This document shows positions 35,470 to 44,980 of a stretch of 64,000 nucleotides of DNA, in pieces. The notes under the pieces were generated by a model, which was not told the DNA's origin, did no database searches, and saw only the letters and a list, made by a program, of their open reading frames with translations. Origin of the DNA: Bacteroidales bacterium (GTDB lineage: Bacteria > Bacteroidota > Bacteroidia > Bacteroidales > UBA932); the NCBI GenBank assembly GCA_024695285.1, contig JAILIM010000090.1, positions 1 through 64,000 on the forward strand, read 5' to 3'. Position 1 is the first letter of the stretch. Every line of letters starts with the position of its first letter. The position numbers were made by a program, and so were the translations under genes.

Positions 35470-37290
35470 TTAGAAATCAAGTCCGTCGTTCCAGCCGGGA
35501 TTCTGCAGGAGCCGGTGGTTAAGCACCCTTTCATTGGTTGGAATGGGGAAGAGGTAGTCACGCTCCGGGTCGAAGGTGAAGGTGTAGGCGGGGCGGGGGT
35601 TCACGTAGCCCTTGCTTCCGTCGGAGAGCACGATGTCGGTGCCGATCTTATAGACGAAAGTTGCATTGCTGGATGGCTTGGATCCTGTGTAGAGGCAGAT
35701 ATCAGGCTTGCCGTCCTTGTCCCAGTCATATTCTCCGGTGCCGGGGAAATACATGCCCTGGATGGTCTTCGGGATTCTCTCCCCTTCCGCCCAGCGGAGC
35801 AGATCCGCATAGCGAAGGCCCTCCATGGCAAGTTCCACAACCCTCTCGCGGCGTATTTCCAGGATCACGCCCTTGTTGGCACCGGTCACTTTGGGATAGC
35901 CTGTAGTTTCCGACGTCAGGAACGGGTCGGGAGAAGCATTGGCCTTGGCCATGTCCAGGTCCGGCATGCCGGCCCGCTTGCGCAACAGGTTGACGCTCTT
36001 GTCGAGGTCGCCCTGGTTCAGCGTGCCGAGCTCGGCCTTCGCCTCGGCGTAATTGAGATAGACCTCGGCAAGGCGTATGACGGGCATGTCGTTGTAGGAA
36101 TTGCTGCGTATGTTGGACATCACCAGGTTGTCCGAAGGCATCACGAATTTGGCTATGGAGTAGCCCGTGAGCGAACAGTCCATGTCGCAGAACATGGCCC
36201 TGTTAGTGGTCAGGACGGTGTATTTGTAGCCGGGAAGCCGGATAGTCTGGTGGAGCCGGGGGTCGCGTTTCGCCACCTGGTCGGCAAAGGTCTTTGTGGT
36301 CCAGCCAGTGACGGAAGAATAACGGGTGCCGTCTGCCATAAGGTAGTGGTCCACGAAATTCTTCGTCGGGCTGTTGCGGCCGCAGACGGGCAGGAGCGCC
36401 ACCCCGCTGGCATCGTGGAAGCACTTCATGCTGTAGTCGTAGTCGATGGCCAGGATGAATTCTCCCGCATCTTCTTCGTAATTGGAGAAGAGGTTCTGGT
36501 AGTCGTAGTCGGGATGGCCTGTGGAATAAAGCTTGTGCGGGCCCAGGTCCATAAGTTCCTCGGCTGCGTCGGCGGCGAGCTCCAGATAGTAGGTCGCAGG
36601 CTTTGCCGTGGCAGGGAGGGTCCAGAGAGTGATGTCGCCTTCGTGGTACTTGCGGTAGGTGCCTTCGAAGAGGCAGAATCGCGATTTAAGGGCAAGCGCG
36701 GCCCATTTGGTGGCCCTGAAAGTACGGCCTGAAGCATAGGAGACAGGCAGGCCTGCGATGGCCTCGTCGATATCTTCTATCATGTGGCCCAGTATGACAT
36801 CGCGATTGTCGCGGGGCTTGTAGAGCTCGTCGTCCTCTTCCGAAGAGAGTTCGTGGTCCACCCACGGCACGTCGCCGAAGCGGCGCACCTTGTCGAAATA
36901 GAACCACGCCCTGAAGAATTTGCAAAGGGCGCTGTATTCCTTCCTGGCGGCCTCATCCGGACACCTGTCGAGATTGCCCAGGCAGGTGTTTATCTTGCGC
37001 AGGACGGTCCAGGTCCAGCCGCCGCCGGAAGCGGGAACGGTGCGGAAAGAGCCGTTCAGCAGGGTGTTGCTGGGATTGTTGCCTATCATAAGGTCGCTCT
37101 GCTCGTCGTACGGCACATCCGGCAGGATGGAGGAATAGAAGGAATTGGTGAACAGTTGCAGCTGGGTGGCGTTCTCGAAATAGGATTCTTCCGTGATGTC
37201 GTCCAGGGGATATTTGTTCAGCGCATCTTCGCAGGAGATGACGAGGGAAAGCGCCGCGACGGCCAGGATTATGCTGTAAATCTTTTTCAT
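35470..37290 (-). CDS. SusD/RagB-family outer-membrane glycan-binding lipoprotein
   Basis: A 606-aa lipoprotein (MKKIYSIILAVAALSLVISC). The mature start EDALNKYPLDDITEESYFENATQLQLFTNSFY and the C-terminal EIRRERVVELAMEGLRYADLLRWAEG are diagnostic of SusD proteins; the last residues FDPERDYLFPIPTNERVLNHRLLQNPGW are also typical. It begins 12 bp after the SusC stop and would cap that transporter. Length is at the upper end of the normal range. The substrate cannot be read. Confidence 0.95.
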   Translation of the reverse strand: MKKIYSIILAVAALSLVISCEDALNKYPLDDITEESYFENATQLQLFTNSFYSSILPDVPYDEQSDLMIGNNPSNTLLNGSFRTVPASGGGWTWTVLRKINTCLGNLDRCPDEAARKEYSALCKFFRAWFYFDKVRRFGDVPWVDHELSSEEDDELYKPRDNRDVILGHMIEDIDEAIAGLPVSYASGRTFRATKWAALALKSRFCLFEGTYRKYHEGDITLWTLPATAKPATYYLELAADAAEELMDLGPHKLYSTGHPDYDYQNLFSNYEEDAGEFILAIDYDYSMKCFHDASGVALLPVCGRNSPTKNFVDHYLMADGTRYSSVTGWTTKTFADQVAKRDPRLHQTIRLPGYKYTVLTTNRAMFCDMDCSLTGYSIAKFVMPSDNLVMSNIRSNSYNDMPVIRLAEVYLNYAEAKAELGTLNQGDLDKSVNLLRKRAGMPDLDMAKANASPDPFLTSETTGYPKVTGANKGVILEIRRERVVELAMEGLRYADLLRWAEGERIPKTIQGMYFPGTGEYDWDKDGKPDICLYTGSKPSSNATFVYKIGTDIVLSDGSKGYVNPRPAYTFTFDPERDYLFPIPTNERVLNHRLLQNPGWNDGLDF

Positions 37291-37302
37291 TTCGTCTCTC
37301 TT

Positions 37303-40300
37303 TTAGAATTGGATGTCAATGCCGAACATGAAGGTCTTCTGCCAGGGATAGAAGGTACGGCCGCGGGCCTCATCTTCGCTGTGCATCATTGCCTCCGGAT
37401 CCAGGTAAGAGCAATGGTCGAAAAGCGGCGACCAGCAGGTCAGGTTCTCGCCGGAGAAATACACCCTGACTTTCTCGAGCCCGGCAACCTTGGTGATCTT
37501 TGCCGGGAGCGTGTAACCGACGGTCAGGTTCTTCAGGCGCAGGTAGCGGCAGTTCTGGAGATACCGCGTGTTGGTGCGGTTAAGGTAGCCGCCCGAAATT
37601 TCTGCAATGTAGCCGCGGGCACGCGGGAAGTAGGCGTCGGTGTTGTTGTAATCCCAGACATCCTTCAGGAAATCACGCCTGATGAAACTCTGCATCGTAT
37701 TGGAATACGGGCCCCAGAAGGGGAAGCACCAGCGCCCGGGATACCAGTAATGGTCGCCCGTGCCCTGGAAGAAAGCGCTGGCGTCGAAACCCATCCAATC
37801 GAAGGAGAAGGTAGCGCCGTAGGACAGGCTGGGCAGGCTGTTGCCGAGTATCCTGCGATCTCCCGGATCATCAGCCGTGTTGGCGCCTATTCCGATGGCC
37901 TGGTCGTCGTCGAGGTCCTCGTATTTGAGGTCACCGGCCTTCCAGCCGGATCCCATGCCGGCGGTAATGTAGCTCAGGTCCACCAGGGCTGCATATTCCT
38001 GGGCCTCGTCGTCGGTGGCGAAGAGGTCGTCGGCCCTGAAGCCCCAGATATCGCCGATACGCTGCCCGACATAATAATCGTTGAGCAACTTGGTCGGGTT
38101 GTTGTCGTATTTGGTGATGTGGGAATCGTAGTTGCTTATATTGGCGGAGATGCCGTAGCCGAAGGGCTTGCCGGCAAGCTTGAACTGGTCCCTCCAGCTA
38201 AGGGAGAATTCGTAGCCGCGCGTGCGCAGGTTGGCTGAGTTCTGCTTGGGAGCGCCGGCGCCGTAGATGGCCGGGAGGGCGTCTCCGGCAACCAGCATGC
38301 CTAAAGTGTTGCGGATGTATGCCTCCCCTGTGAACTGGAGGCGGTCCTGGAACAGGCCGGCGTCAAGGCCCACATTGTACTGCCGAACTGTCTCCCAGCT
38401 CAGGTCGCCGGCATTGGGCGCGGAAATCGATGCCGTCCTTGCCAGGGCGCCTTCCCCGAACATATAGCCTGATTCATCAATCGAAATCTTGCGGATGTAG
38501 GCATAGTTGCTGACAACCTGGTTGCCCAGGGAACTCATGGAGGCCCTAAGCTTGAGGTTGTTTACGACGTTCCTGGCAGGGGCGAAAAACGGTTCCTCGC
38601 TGATGCGCCAGCCCGCCGACACGGAGGGGAAAAAGCCCCAGCGGTGGCCGGTGGCGAAGCGGGAAGAGCCGTCGTAACGACCGGAGATTTCCAGCAGGTA
38701 GCGGCCCTTGTAGTCGTAGTTCACCCTTCCGAAGAAGCCGAGCAGGGCGTATTCGCTCTGTTCGCCGTCGATGTACTGCTTGGTCGAGCCGTCGACGTCG
38801 GTTCCTGCTAGCGACAGGTCGTTGAGCGTATCGGAGATAAGGTAGTAGGCCATGGCTTCCAGATACTGGGAATACTGGGTCTCATAGTTGCCGCCGGCGA
38901 CGGCTGTGAGGTGATGGCCTCCGAAGGTGTCTTCGTAGGTGGCGAAGAGGTTGGCGGACTTGTAGTCGTAGGTCCTTGCCCTCTCGTCAAGCTGGTTTGT
39001 GCCCACGCCGGTGGTCCTGAGAACCGGCTGCTCGTCAGGGTACTGCTTGTAGGTGAAACTGGTCTGGCGGCAGGTGTCGTGGTTGCGGCGCTTGCGGAAG
39101 GTGAAGTTGCCGGTGAGCCGCAGCTGCTTGAACGGAGTAATGTTGAGTTCGGTGGTGTTGGTGAAGTCGGTCTTGCGCTCGATGTGCTTGTCTTTGTTCT
39201 CGAAGAACTTGATGTGCACGGCGTTGGCGACCGCATAGCTGCTGACGAAATACTGTGAGTAATAGACCCAGGAGCCGTCCGGGTTCTGCATCGGGAAGCA
39301 CGGGATGGCGTGGGCAGTGACCATGGACATTACGCGGTCCATGTTGTTTGTTCCAATGCCTATGTAACTGTAGGACTGATCGTAGTAGGAAGTGTTGTTG
39401 GATATGGTCGCCCACTTGTTGATACGCCCCTCGAAGCGTGCGCGGAGCTGATACTTATCCACAATGTCCGGATTGACCTTTACGATACCCTGCTGCCGGT
39501 CGAACATGCCAGAAACGAAATACTTGAAGTCCTTCCCGCCACCGGTGATGGATATGCTCTGCTGCTGGGCGGGGTTGTTGTCGGAGAACAGGGTGTGGTA
39601 CCAGTCGGTGTTGGCGTAGTATTTCCACTGTTTGATGCCTCCGGCCGTCTCCTCCACGACCCAGGGACGGGCGGGGTTCTCGACGACGTCGTTGACACGC
39701 TCGAGCAGCTCGTTCATGTCGTTGTCGTTGTACTTTATGTACTGCTCGCCTGGGTAGCGGGCATCCCAGAACTTGTTGAGTGTATATACGCTCCAGTAGC
39801 CGCGGGTCTCGAAATCGGTGCTGGTGGTAGGCGACTGCCATCCCCAGCGGCCGCTGTAGCGTACCGTGGCCTTGCCGCCGGAAGCAGCGCCGGACTTGGT
39901 GGTCACCAGGATGACGCCGAACGCTGCACGGGCGCCATAAACTGCAGCAGCAGCTCCGTCCTTGATGACGGATATGCTCTCCACATCCTGCGAGTTGACA
40001 CGGCTCAGGTCGCCCTCGGCCCCGTCGATCAGGACCATGGGGCTGGCGCCGTTTATGGATGTATATCCTCGGATGTTGATGTCCGGGGTGTCGTTCATAA
40101 GGCCCGTGGACGTAGTGATGTTCAGGCCGGGCACAGAGCCCTGAAGCATGCTGGTCACATCGTGGGCGGTACGGTTCTGGAGTTCGTCACCCTTGACGGC
40201 CGTCACGGCACCGGTCAGGTTGACCTTCTTCTGGGTGCCGTAACCCACGACAACCGTCTCCTCAATCATCAGGTTGTCGTCGGCAAGGGTCACGTCCACG

Positions 40301-40578
40301 GTCGTCCTGTCGGCGGGCACGGCAACGGAAGTCGAAGTGTAGCCAAGACAGGAGACGTCAAGGGTGACAGCGCCATCCTTGACGGTAAGAGACCAGCTTC
40401 CGTCGATGTCGGAGACGGTGCCGCTGGTCGTGCCCCGGACCACGATGCCGGCCCCGGGAATGCCCTCGCCAGAGGCGTCCTTGACCTTTCCGGACAGCGT
40501 CCGCTGCGCCGTTGCCGCAAATGAGAAGGCAAGGAGCAGGACGGCCGCGGTCAGTAACTTCTTCAGGATAGGGTTCAT
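37303..40578 (-). CDS. SusC/RagA-family TonB-dependent outer-membrane transporter
   Basis: A 1091-aa receptor with signal peptide (...LLAFSFAATAQ), carboxypeptidase-regulatory-like domain (~25-105, TLSGKVKDASGEGIPGAGIVV), SusC signature VVVGYGTQKKVNLTGAV, plug (~120-240; MVLIDGAEGDLSRVN, AVYGARAAFGVILVTTKSG) and a full barrel ending FMFGIDIQF. It pairs with the SusD protein encoded 12 bp downstream. The gene follows a 58-aa lipoprotein gene by 3 bp and belongs to the operon started at the operator near 42.5 kb. Confidence 0.96.
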   Translation of the reverse strand: MNPILKKLLTAAVLLLAFSFAATAQRTLSGKVKDASGEGIPGAGIVVRGTTSGTVSDIDGSWSLTVKDGAVTLDVSCLGYTSTSVAVPADRTTVDVTLADDNLMIEETVVVGYGTQKKVNLTGAVTAVKGDELQNRTAHDVTSMLQGSVPGLNITTSTGLMNDTPDINIRGYTSINGASPMVLIDGAEGDLSRVNSQDVESISVIKDGAAAAVYGARAAFGVILVTTKSGAASGGKATVRYSGRWGWQSPTTSTDFETRGYWSVYTLNKFWDARYPGEQYIKYNDNDMNELLERVNDVVENPARPWVVEETAGGIKQWKYYANTDWYHTLFSDNNPAQQQSISITGGGKDFKYFVSGMFDRQQGIVKVNPDIVDKYQLRARFEGRINKWATISNNTSYYDQSYSYIGIGTNNMDRVMSMVTAHAIPCFPMQNPDGSWVYYSQYFVSSYAVANAVHIKFFENKDKHIERKTDFTNTTELNITPFKQLRLTGNFTFRKRRNHDTCRQTSFTYKQYPDEQPVLRTTGVGTNQLDERARTYDYKSANLFATYEDTFGGHHLTAVAGGNYETQYSQYLEAMAYYLISDTLNDLSLAGTDVDGSTKQYIDGEQSEYALLGFFGRVNYDYKGRYLLEISGRYDGSSRFATGHRWGFFPSVSAGWRISEEPFFAPARNVVNNLKLRASMSSLGNQVVSNYAYIRKISIDESGYMFGEGALARTASISAPNAGDLSWETVRQYNVGLDAGLFQDRLQFTGEAYIRNTLGMLVAGDALPAIYGAGAPKQNSANLRTRGYEFSLSWRDQFKLAGKPFGYGISANISNYDSHITKYDNNPTKLLNDYYVGQRIGDIWGFRADDLFATDDEAQEYAALVDLSYITAGMGSGWKAGDLKYEDLDDDQAIGIGANTADDPGDRRILGNSLPSLSYGATFSFDWMGFDASAFFQGTGDHYWYPGRWCFPFWGPYSNTMQSFIRRDFLKDVWDYNNTDAYFPRARGYIAEISGGYLNRTNTRYLQNCRYLRLKNLTVGYTLPAKITKVAGLEKVRVYFSGENLTCWSPLFDHCSYLDPEAMMHSEDEARGRTFYPWQKTFMFGIDIQF

Positions 40579-40581
40579 ACT

Positions 40582-40758
40582 CTAAAACTTTATTATTCCT
40601 TGGTTGTCTTCCGTCATTTCTTCCATTGGAGAATCAGACGCTTCAGGCATGGTTTCCGTCAGCGCGTCGATGGCCTGCTCCTGCCGGGGCTGCTTGATGC
40701 AGCCGGACAGGAGCGGCACAGAGGCCAGCAGGAGCACTATGACCCTTTTGCGATTCAT
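40582..40758 (-). CDS. Small lipoprotein, 58 aa
   Basis: MNRKRVIVLLLASVPLLSGC is a clear lipoprotein signal with the acylated Cys at residue 20, leaving a ~38-residue acidic tail (EMTEDNQGIIKF at the end). It starts 1 bp after the stop of the fimbrillin-EEP gene and stops 3 bp before SusC, a spacing that supports a real gene in the operon. I know no family for it. It may be a small accessory of the SusCD complex; that is a guess. Confidence 0.65.
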   Translation of the reverse strand: MNRKRVIVLLLASVPLLSGCIKQPRQEQAIDALTETMPEASDSPMEEMTEDNQGIIKF

Positions 40759-40759
40759 C

Positions 40760-42499
40760 CTACTGATAGTCAAATACAAGCGTTGCCGTTATCGGCCAGT
40801 GGTCGGAGATATAGGTCCTTCCTCCATATGCCTGGAAGTCGGTGCCAAAGGTGCCGGCTTTTAGGCCATGCTTGCTGTTCTCGTAGAAATTCTTGTAGAT
40901 TATGCTGTCGATGTTGGAGTTGCCGCCAGCGCAGGTGCCGCTGGAGTAGATGCTGGAGAAGCCGCTGCAGGTGGTAGTAAAGTTGTTGTAGCTGGTAGGA
41001 TAGCTGGTTTTGCTGGTCTTGCCGTCCACGTTTCTGGCCCAGTAGTAGTTGCTCCAGCGGGTGTCGCCTTTTTCATCGCTGCACAGTTCGGAAGTGGTGG
41101 CATTGAAATCGCCGACCACTATGACAGGGAGATTCTCAGTGTTGATGGCGGCAATCTGGTCGTAGAGTATTCTGGCCTCAGCCTTGCGGGCGGCATAGGC
41201 AGCATCGGTGTAATGGGCTGTGAAATGGGTGTTGAAGAAGTAGAAAACATAGCCGTTTTCGTTCCAGCGGAACTTAATCCAAGCACAGTTGTGGCCGTCG
41301 TCCGAACCGACGCTGGAAGGGTTGTCGGAAAGCCAGAAGGTGCCCTGGTCAAGTACCGTGAACTTAGAGGTCTTATAGAAAATGGCGTTGGAAGAATCGG
41401 CGTTGTAGTCCTTGTATGACGGGAGCCATGAGATACCGCTGCTGCCACTGGATTCCTTGCCGTAATCGACGCCGAGGCCGTAGGCTGCATAGCCGGATGT
41501 GTTGTCGAGGATGTCCACGCGCTGGCGGTATTCGCATTCCTGGGTGCCGATGATGTCGGGGCTCTGGGCGTTGAAGAAGGCGTAGACGCCGGCTTTACGC
41601 TGGCTCCAATAGTTGCTGCTGCTCCAGCCGGAATTATCGTCGTTTTTCTGGCAGGTGACGTTGAAAGACCAGACCTGAAGTTCGGGACGGGCGCTGAGCG
41701 CCGGGGCGGGCATTGTGCCTTCGAGCGTTGCAATCTGGGAACGGGTGATGGTGAATATGCTGCTGACCGCCTTTGTGGAGCTGTTGTTGTTGGGAAGGAT
41801 GGCCTTGATGCTGAGGCCGTCGTATTCAGCCGGCGGAAGCACGAAATAGAACTCCGTGAATTCGGAGTCGGAGAGCTGGACGGGGCTGGCGAAGGTCATC
41901 GCCACCTTCTTGTCGGCATCGGAGCTGCCATCCATCGTGAGGGTGTTACCGCCTCTGGCACAATGGCCTGAGCCGCTGACGTAGCTGTTGAATGTGAGCT
42001 CAAGTCTAGAAACCTCAATGGTGCCCTTCAGTTTAAGACGCATCACGCCGCAGAGGTTCTTCATTGAGAAGCTGCCGTCGAAAGCGCTCTTGGTGCCGGA
42101 GAGCATTGGGTTCGTGCCGGGCGCGAAGGTACCTCGGGTATAGGCCACTTCGGCGGGCATGGTATAGGTGAAAGTGCTGGCACCGTTATATGTGGCAGTT
42201 GCCGGATAGGCGGCGAAGTAGTTGTCTGCTGCTGCAGGCTGCTCACCGAAGAAAGTGCCACTTGTCGTTCCGGCTCCGTTGAAAAGACGGAAAACTTTGC
42301 CATCTGAAGTGCCCGAGGAGAACACCATCATACGGTCCCCGTCGCTCCAGACAACGCTGTTGCCATCGAGGGCCGTCCTCGTCGCAGCCTCGGAGGACAC
42401 TTTGATTTCAACGAATTCAGGAGCCTGCTCCACATCCTTGTTGCAGGACGCGGCGAGTGCCAGCGCCCCAAGCAGGGTCAATACTATCTTGCCGTTCAT
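40760..42499 (-). CDS. Fimbrillin-like domain fused to an EEP-family phosphatase/nuclease domain (lipoprotein)
   Basis: A 579-aa lipoprotein (MNGKIVLTLLGALALAASC). Residues ~25-270 are a fimbrillin-like (Mfa/FimA-type) beta-sandwich region: TRTALDGNSVVWSDGDRMMVF, AAYPATATYNG, MKNLCGVMRLKLKG and FYFVLPPAEYDGLSI. Residues ~285-579 are a DNase I-like EEP domain: LQVWSFNVTCQ, IIGTQECEYRQ, FFNTHFTAHY, VIVVGDFNATT, NIDSIIY and ISDHWPITATL. Catalytic residues appear complete. It is the first gene of the SusCD operon, downstream of a perfect 18-bp palindrome at the promoter. The fimbrillin-like part probably anchors or presents the enzyme at the cell surface. Confidence 0.88.
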   Translation of the reverse strand: MNGKIVLTLLGALALAASCNKDVEQAPEFVEIKVSSEAATRTALDGNSVVWSDGDRMMVFSSGTSDGKVFRLFNGAGTTSGTFFGEQPAAADNYFAAYPATATYNGASTFTYTMPAEVAYTRGTFAPGTNPMLSGTKSAFDGSFSMKNLCGVMRLKLKGTIEVSRLELTFNSYVSGSGHCARGGNTLTMDGSSDADKKVAMTFASPVQLSDSEFTEFYFVLPPAEYDGLSIKAILPNNNSSTKAVSSIFTITRSQIATLEGTMPAPALSARPELQVWSFNVTCQKNDDNSGWSSSNYWSQRKAGVYAFFNAQSPDIIGTQECEYRQRVDILDNTSGYAAYGLGVDYGKESSGSSGISWLPSYKDYNADSSNAIFYKTSKFTVLDQGTFWLSDNPSSVGSDDGHNCAWIKFRWNENGYVFYFFNTHFTAHYTDAAYAARKAEARILYDQIAAINTENLPVIVVGDFNATTSELCSDEKGDTRWSNYYWARNVDGKTSKTSYPTSYNNFTTTCSGFSSIYSSGTCAGGNSNIDSIIYKNFYENSKHGLKAGTFGTDFQAYGGRTYISDHWPITATLVFDYQ

Positions 42500-42513
42500 G
42501 ATGTGTTTTATTT

Positions 42514-42545
42514 TGTGTGTGCGCACACACATTTTTGCAAATTTA
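42514..42545 (-). promoter_or_regulatory. -7 box and perfect 18-bp palindromic operator (site C)
   Basis: On the minus strand TAAATTTG (42545-42538) matches the -7 consensus, and six bases later comes TGTGTGTGCGCACACACA (42531-42514), a perfect palindrome containing the shared core TGTGT-GCGC-ACACA. The first gene of the SusCD operon starts at 42499. Placement over the transcription start fits a repressor site. Confidence 0.7.
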
Positions 42546-42639
42546 TTGATTTTTTCTATTTCAACAAAGAAAAAAGACTAAAATTATATTATTATTTTCA
42601 AGATTCTCTTACTAGTTGATGGTAAAAAACAGGATTCAA

Positions 42640-43674
42640 TTATTCCGTGGAGAGATTCTTCCTGCCGGGATAGAGGCGAAGGTCCTGCTCTACACGGCCG
42701 TCAGAAAGACGCACCCAGGTGCGGAAGCCTTCTTCCCCGGCGGTGAATTCGAAGACGCGGGCCCCGTTGGGCTTGAGGTCGTTATACACCGTGCTGCAGC
42801 CGCTGAAACGGCCGTAGATGAAGTAGAATCCCTGCCACAGAAGCACGAAGTCATTGTTGTGGTCGTGGCCGGCGACCATTGCCTCCACACCGCCCTCTTC
42901 GAGCATCGCCAGGAATTCGCCAGAATTGAACTTCGGCGCCGCCGGCTCTTCGCCCAGGTTGCCGACCATGAACCGCGCCTTCTTGCCGGAGTCGTAAAGT
43001 GCCTGGTTATACTCCGACACCGGAATGTGCTGAAAGACAATTGCGGGCACGGGCTTGCCTCCGTTCCGTTCCGCCAGCGCCCTGCTTGCCCTCCTGTACC
43101 ATTCTATCTGATCGGAATGGACATATCCCCAGATCTTGACGCCGGCCGGATAGTCACGGTTGCCGCTGTCGATCAGATAGAACACTCGTTCTACACCGGC
43201 AGGGCCCGACAGTGTGAGGATATCATTGGAGCAGCCGCTGATGCCCAGGTCGTCGGGAGTGTTGACGTTGCCGGGCACGCTCCGCAGCACCTTGTACATT
43301 TCAGTCCGGGACAGGTCGAAATCGCTGTCGTGGTTACCCATGGCCACCGCAAAAGGGATTTTCCTGTCCACCAGGGGCTGCAGCAGTTCCCTCGCCGAAG
43401 CCTCGGCGGGAGCGCCGAAGACGACGTCCCCGGTGTGGATCACGAAGTCCGGCTTCTCTTCATCCAGCATTTTAATCACATTCGCCAAAGCCCGTTCCGA
43501 ACGCGGGTCACCGGAAATGTAGTGCGTGTCGGTCAGCTGCAGGATCTTGAATTTGCCGTCCGGCCTGTACTGCAGTTCGCACGCCACACGGACTTCCTGC
43601 CCGGAAGCAGGGATACAGATTCCAAGTGAAAACACGGCCAGAAAGAGGGCTGGAATTAATAATCTACCTTTCAT
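42640..43674 (-). CDS. Exported calcineurin-like metallophosphoesterase
   Basis: A 344-aa protein with signal peptide (MKGRLLIPALFLAVFSLGICIPASG). Metal motifs in order: ILQLTDTHY (DxH), VIHTGDVVFG (GD), VAMGNHDSDF (GNHD), IVFQHIPVSEY (His), MVAGHDHNND (GHDH). This is the family that includes purple acid phosphatase-like and PhoD-like exported phosphoesterases. The start at 43674 opens the signal peptide; an ATG at 43689 is possible. A consensus promoter precedes it and no copy of the palindrome is present, so it may not belong to the LacI regulon. Substrate unknown. Confidence 0.9.
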   Translation of the reverse strand: MKGRLLIPALFLAVFSLGICIPASGQEVRVACELQYRPDGKFKILQLTDTHYISGDPRSERALANVIKMLDEEKPDFVIHTGDVVFGAPAEASARELLQPLVDRKIPFAVAMGNHDSDFDLSRTEMYKVLRSVPGNVNTPDDLGISGCSNDILTLSGPAGVERVFYLIDSGNRDYPAGVKIWGYVHSDQIEWYRRASRALAERNGGKPVPAIVFQHIPVSEYNQALYDSGKKARFMVGNLGEEPAAPKFNSGEFLAMLEEGGVEAMVAGHDHNNDFVLLWQGFYFIYGRFSGCSTVYNDLKPNGARVFEFTAGEEGFRTWVRLSDGRVEQDLRLYPGRKNLSTE

Positions 43675-43697
43675 CTTTATATAGTTCACTATGAATA

Positions 43698-43705
43698 CAA
43701 ATATA
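43698..43705 (-). promoter_or_regulatory. Probable -7 box for the phosphoesterase gene
   Basis: Minus strand TATATTTG, exact TAnnTTTG, 23 bp before the ATG at 43674. Confidence 0.55.
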
Positions 43706-43835
43706 GCAAATTATCGCGTTATCAGCTCATCTTTATGTCATTTGAGATAATCCGGAGGGGGCACTCTTGCAGGATTCGGAATTTATTCCCATCTTTGCAC
43801 TACTACAAGTCTGTGTGCCGTAGTTCTAGGAGGCT

Positions 43836-43875
43836 ACAAAGCGAGTTTGGCTATATCGTGCTGAGCTCGCTTTGT
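43836..43875. repeat. 10-bp inverted repeat upstream of the Rpn gene
   Basis: ACAAAGCGAG (43836-43845) is exactly inverted as CTCGCTTTGT (43866-43875) around a 20-base loop. It lies in the ~230-bp stretch 43706-43937 that holds no recognisable gene. A near-consensus -7 box, CATCTTTG, is at 43790-43797, so the repeat would form a stem-loop in the Rpn mRNA leader. Confidence 0.6.
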
Positions 43876-43937
43876 GCGTTTCAGGGAGCTCCGGCGGCTG
43901 GTAGGACTAAGCTTAAATTGTTTAAAACTAAAGGATT

Positions 43938-44969
43938 ATGTTTAATTATCGACTCGACGACCCTCTCAATGCACGAATGTATTTCGACGATGCCCCCGTA
44001 GGGGTGCTGAACTCTCCGCAGATCCACCGCCCCCGTCGCGGCACGATCGGCCGGTATGTGAATATCCTCCTGGACGAATGGTTCAAGAAGATCCTCGGCT
44101 CGAGCAAGAACAAGGACATCCTTCTGAAGATCCTGCAGGAACTCATCCCCGAGCGTGAGATCGTGGACATTGAATACAACCGTAAGCCGGTCCGCAAGCG
44201 CAACGTGTTCAAGGACTGCCACGACGCCTTTTTCGACGTGGAGTGCGTCGACGGCGACGGGACGCGCTTCGTGGTGGAGATGCAGCGTGCGCACCAGGAG
44301 CACTTCCACGGCCGTGCGCTGTTCTATTCGACGTTTCCGCTCCAGGAGCAGGTGCTGGCGCGGGGGAAGGACGCGGATAAGGAGCCTGAGTCGCACGACC
44401 TTCACTTCGACTACCCTCCGGTATACGTGGTGAGTTTCCTGAACTTCTCGTTCCACCCATTTTCGGAGCGGATAGTGTACCGGTACGACCTTCGTGAGCG
44501 GGAGAGCGGCGAGCTGATGACGGACCGTGTGAACTTCATCTTCCTGGAGATGACGAACTACAAGCGGGGCTACAAGGAGCCCCATCCGGAAGACTCCTTC
44601 GCGGAAAAGCTCTCTTGGGCCTTCACGCACATGTCATCGCTGACGGAACGTCCCGTGGCGCTGATGGAGGAGGTCTTCGCGAAGATATTCGAAGCGTGCG
44701 AAGTGCGCGCGCTTGATACCGAAGAACGTAAAGAATATAGAAAAGACATGACAACACAGTGGGACATAGATGATATTGCCAATACCCGTTATTGGGAAGG
44801 GAAAGCGGACGGGAAAGCAGAAGGAGGGGCCTCGAGAGCGGCCAATATTGCAGCCAACTTGGTTAAAGCGCAAAAACTTACTCCTGAGGAAATTTCAGCC
44901 GCTACCGGGCTTTCCCTAGAGGAGATCGCCGATTGCGCCGAGAAACTGATCGCCGCCAGAGGATTCTGA
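43938..44969 (+). CDS. Rpn-family PD-(D/E)XK nuclease / putative transposase
   Basis: A 343-aa protein of the recombination-promoting nuclease family (PDDEXK_2). The nuclease core is visible in CHDAFFDVECVDGDGTRFVVEMQRAHQ (Asp ... E-x-Q variant of D...ExK), preceded by RGTIGRYVNILLDEWFKKILG and followed by FLEMTNYKRGY and KEYRKDM. The C-terminal ~70 residues contain a charged spacer (GKADGKAEGG) and a small helical domain (KLTPEEISAATGLSLEEIAD), as usual in these proteins. It is the only gene on the + strand between 32.5 and 52.5 kb, interrupting a leftward series, which fits a mobile passenger. It ends before a hairpin at 44981. Confidence 0.9.
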   Translation: MFNYRLDDPLNARMYFDDAPVGVLNSPQIHRPRRGTIGRYVNILLDEWFKKILGSSKNKDILLKILQELIPEREIVDIEYNRKPVRKRNVFKDCHDAFFDVECVDGDGTRFVVEMQRAHQEHFHGRALFYSTFPLQEQVLARGKDADKEPESHDLHFDYPPVYVVSFLNFSFHPFSERIVYRYDLRERESGELMTDRVNFIFLEMTNYKRGYKEPHPEDSFAEKLSWAFTHMSSLTERPVALMEEVFAKIFEACEVRALDTEERKEYRKDMTTQWDIDDIANTRYWEGKADGKAEGGASRAANIAANLVKAQKLTPEEISAATGLSLEEIADCAEKLIAARGF

Positions 44970-44980
44970 ACAAATATCGC

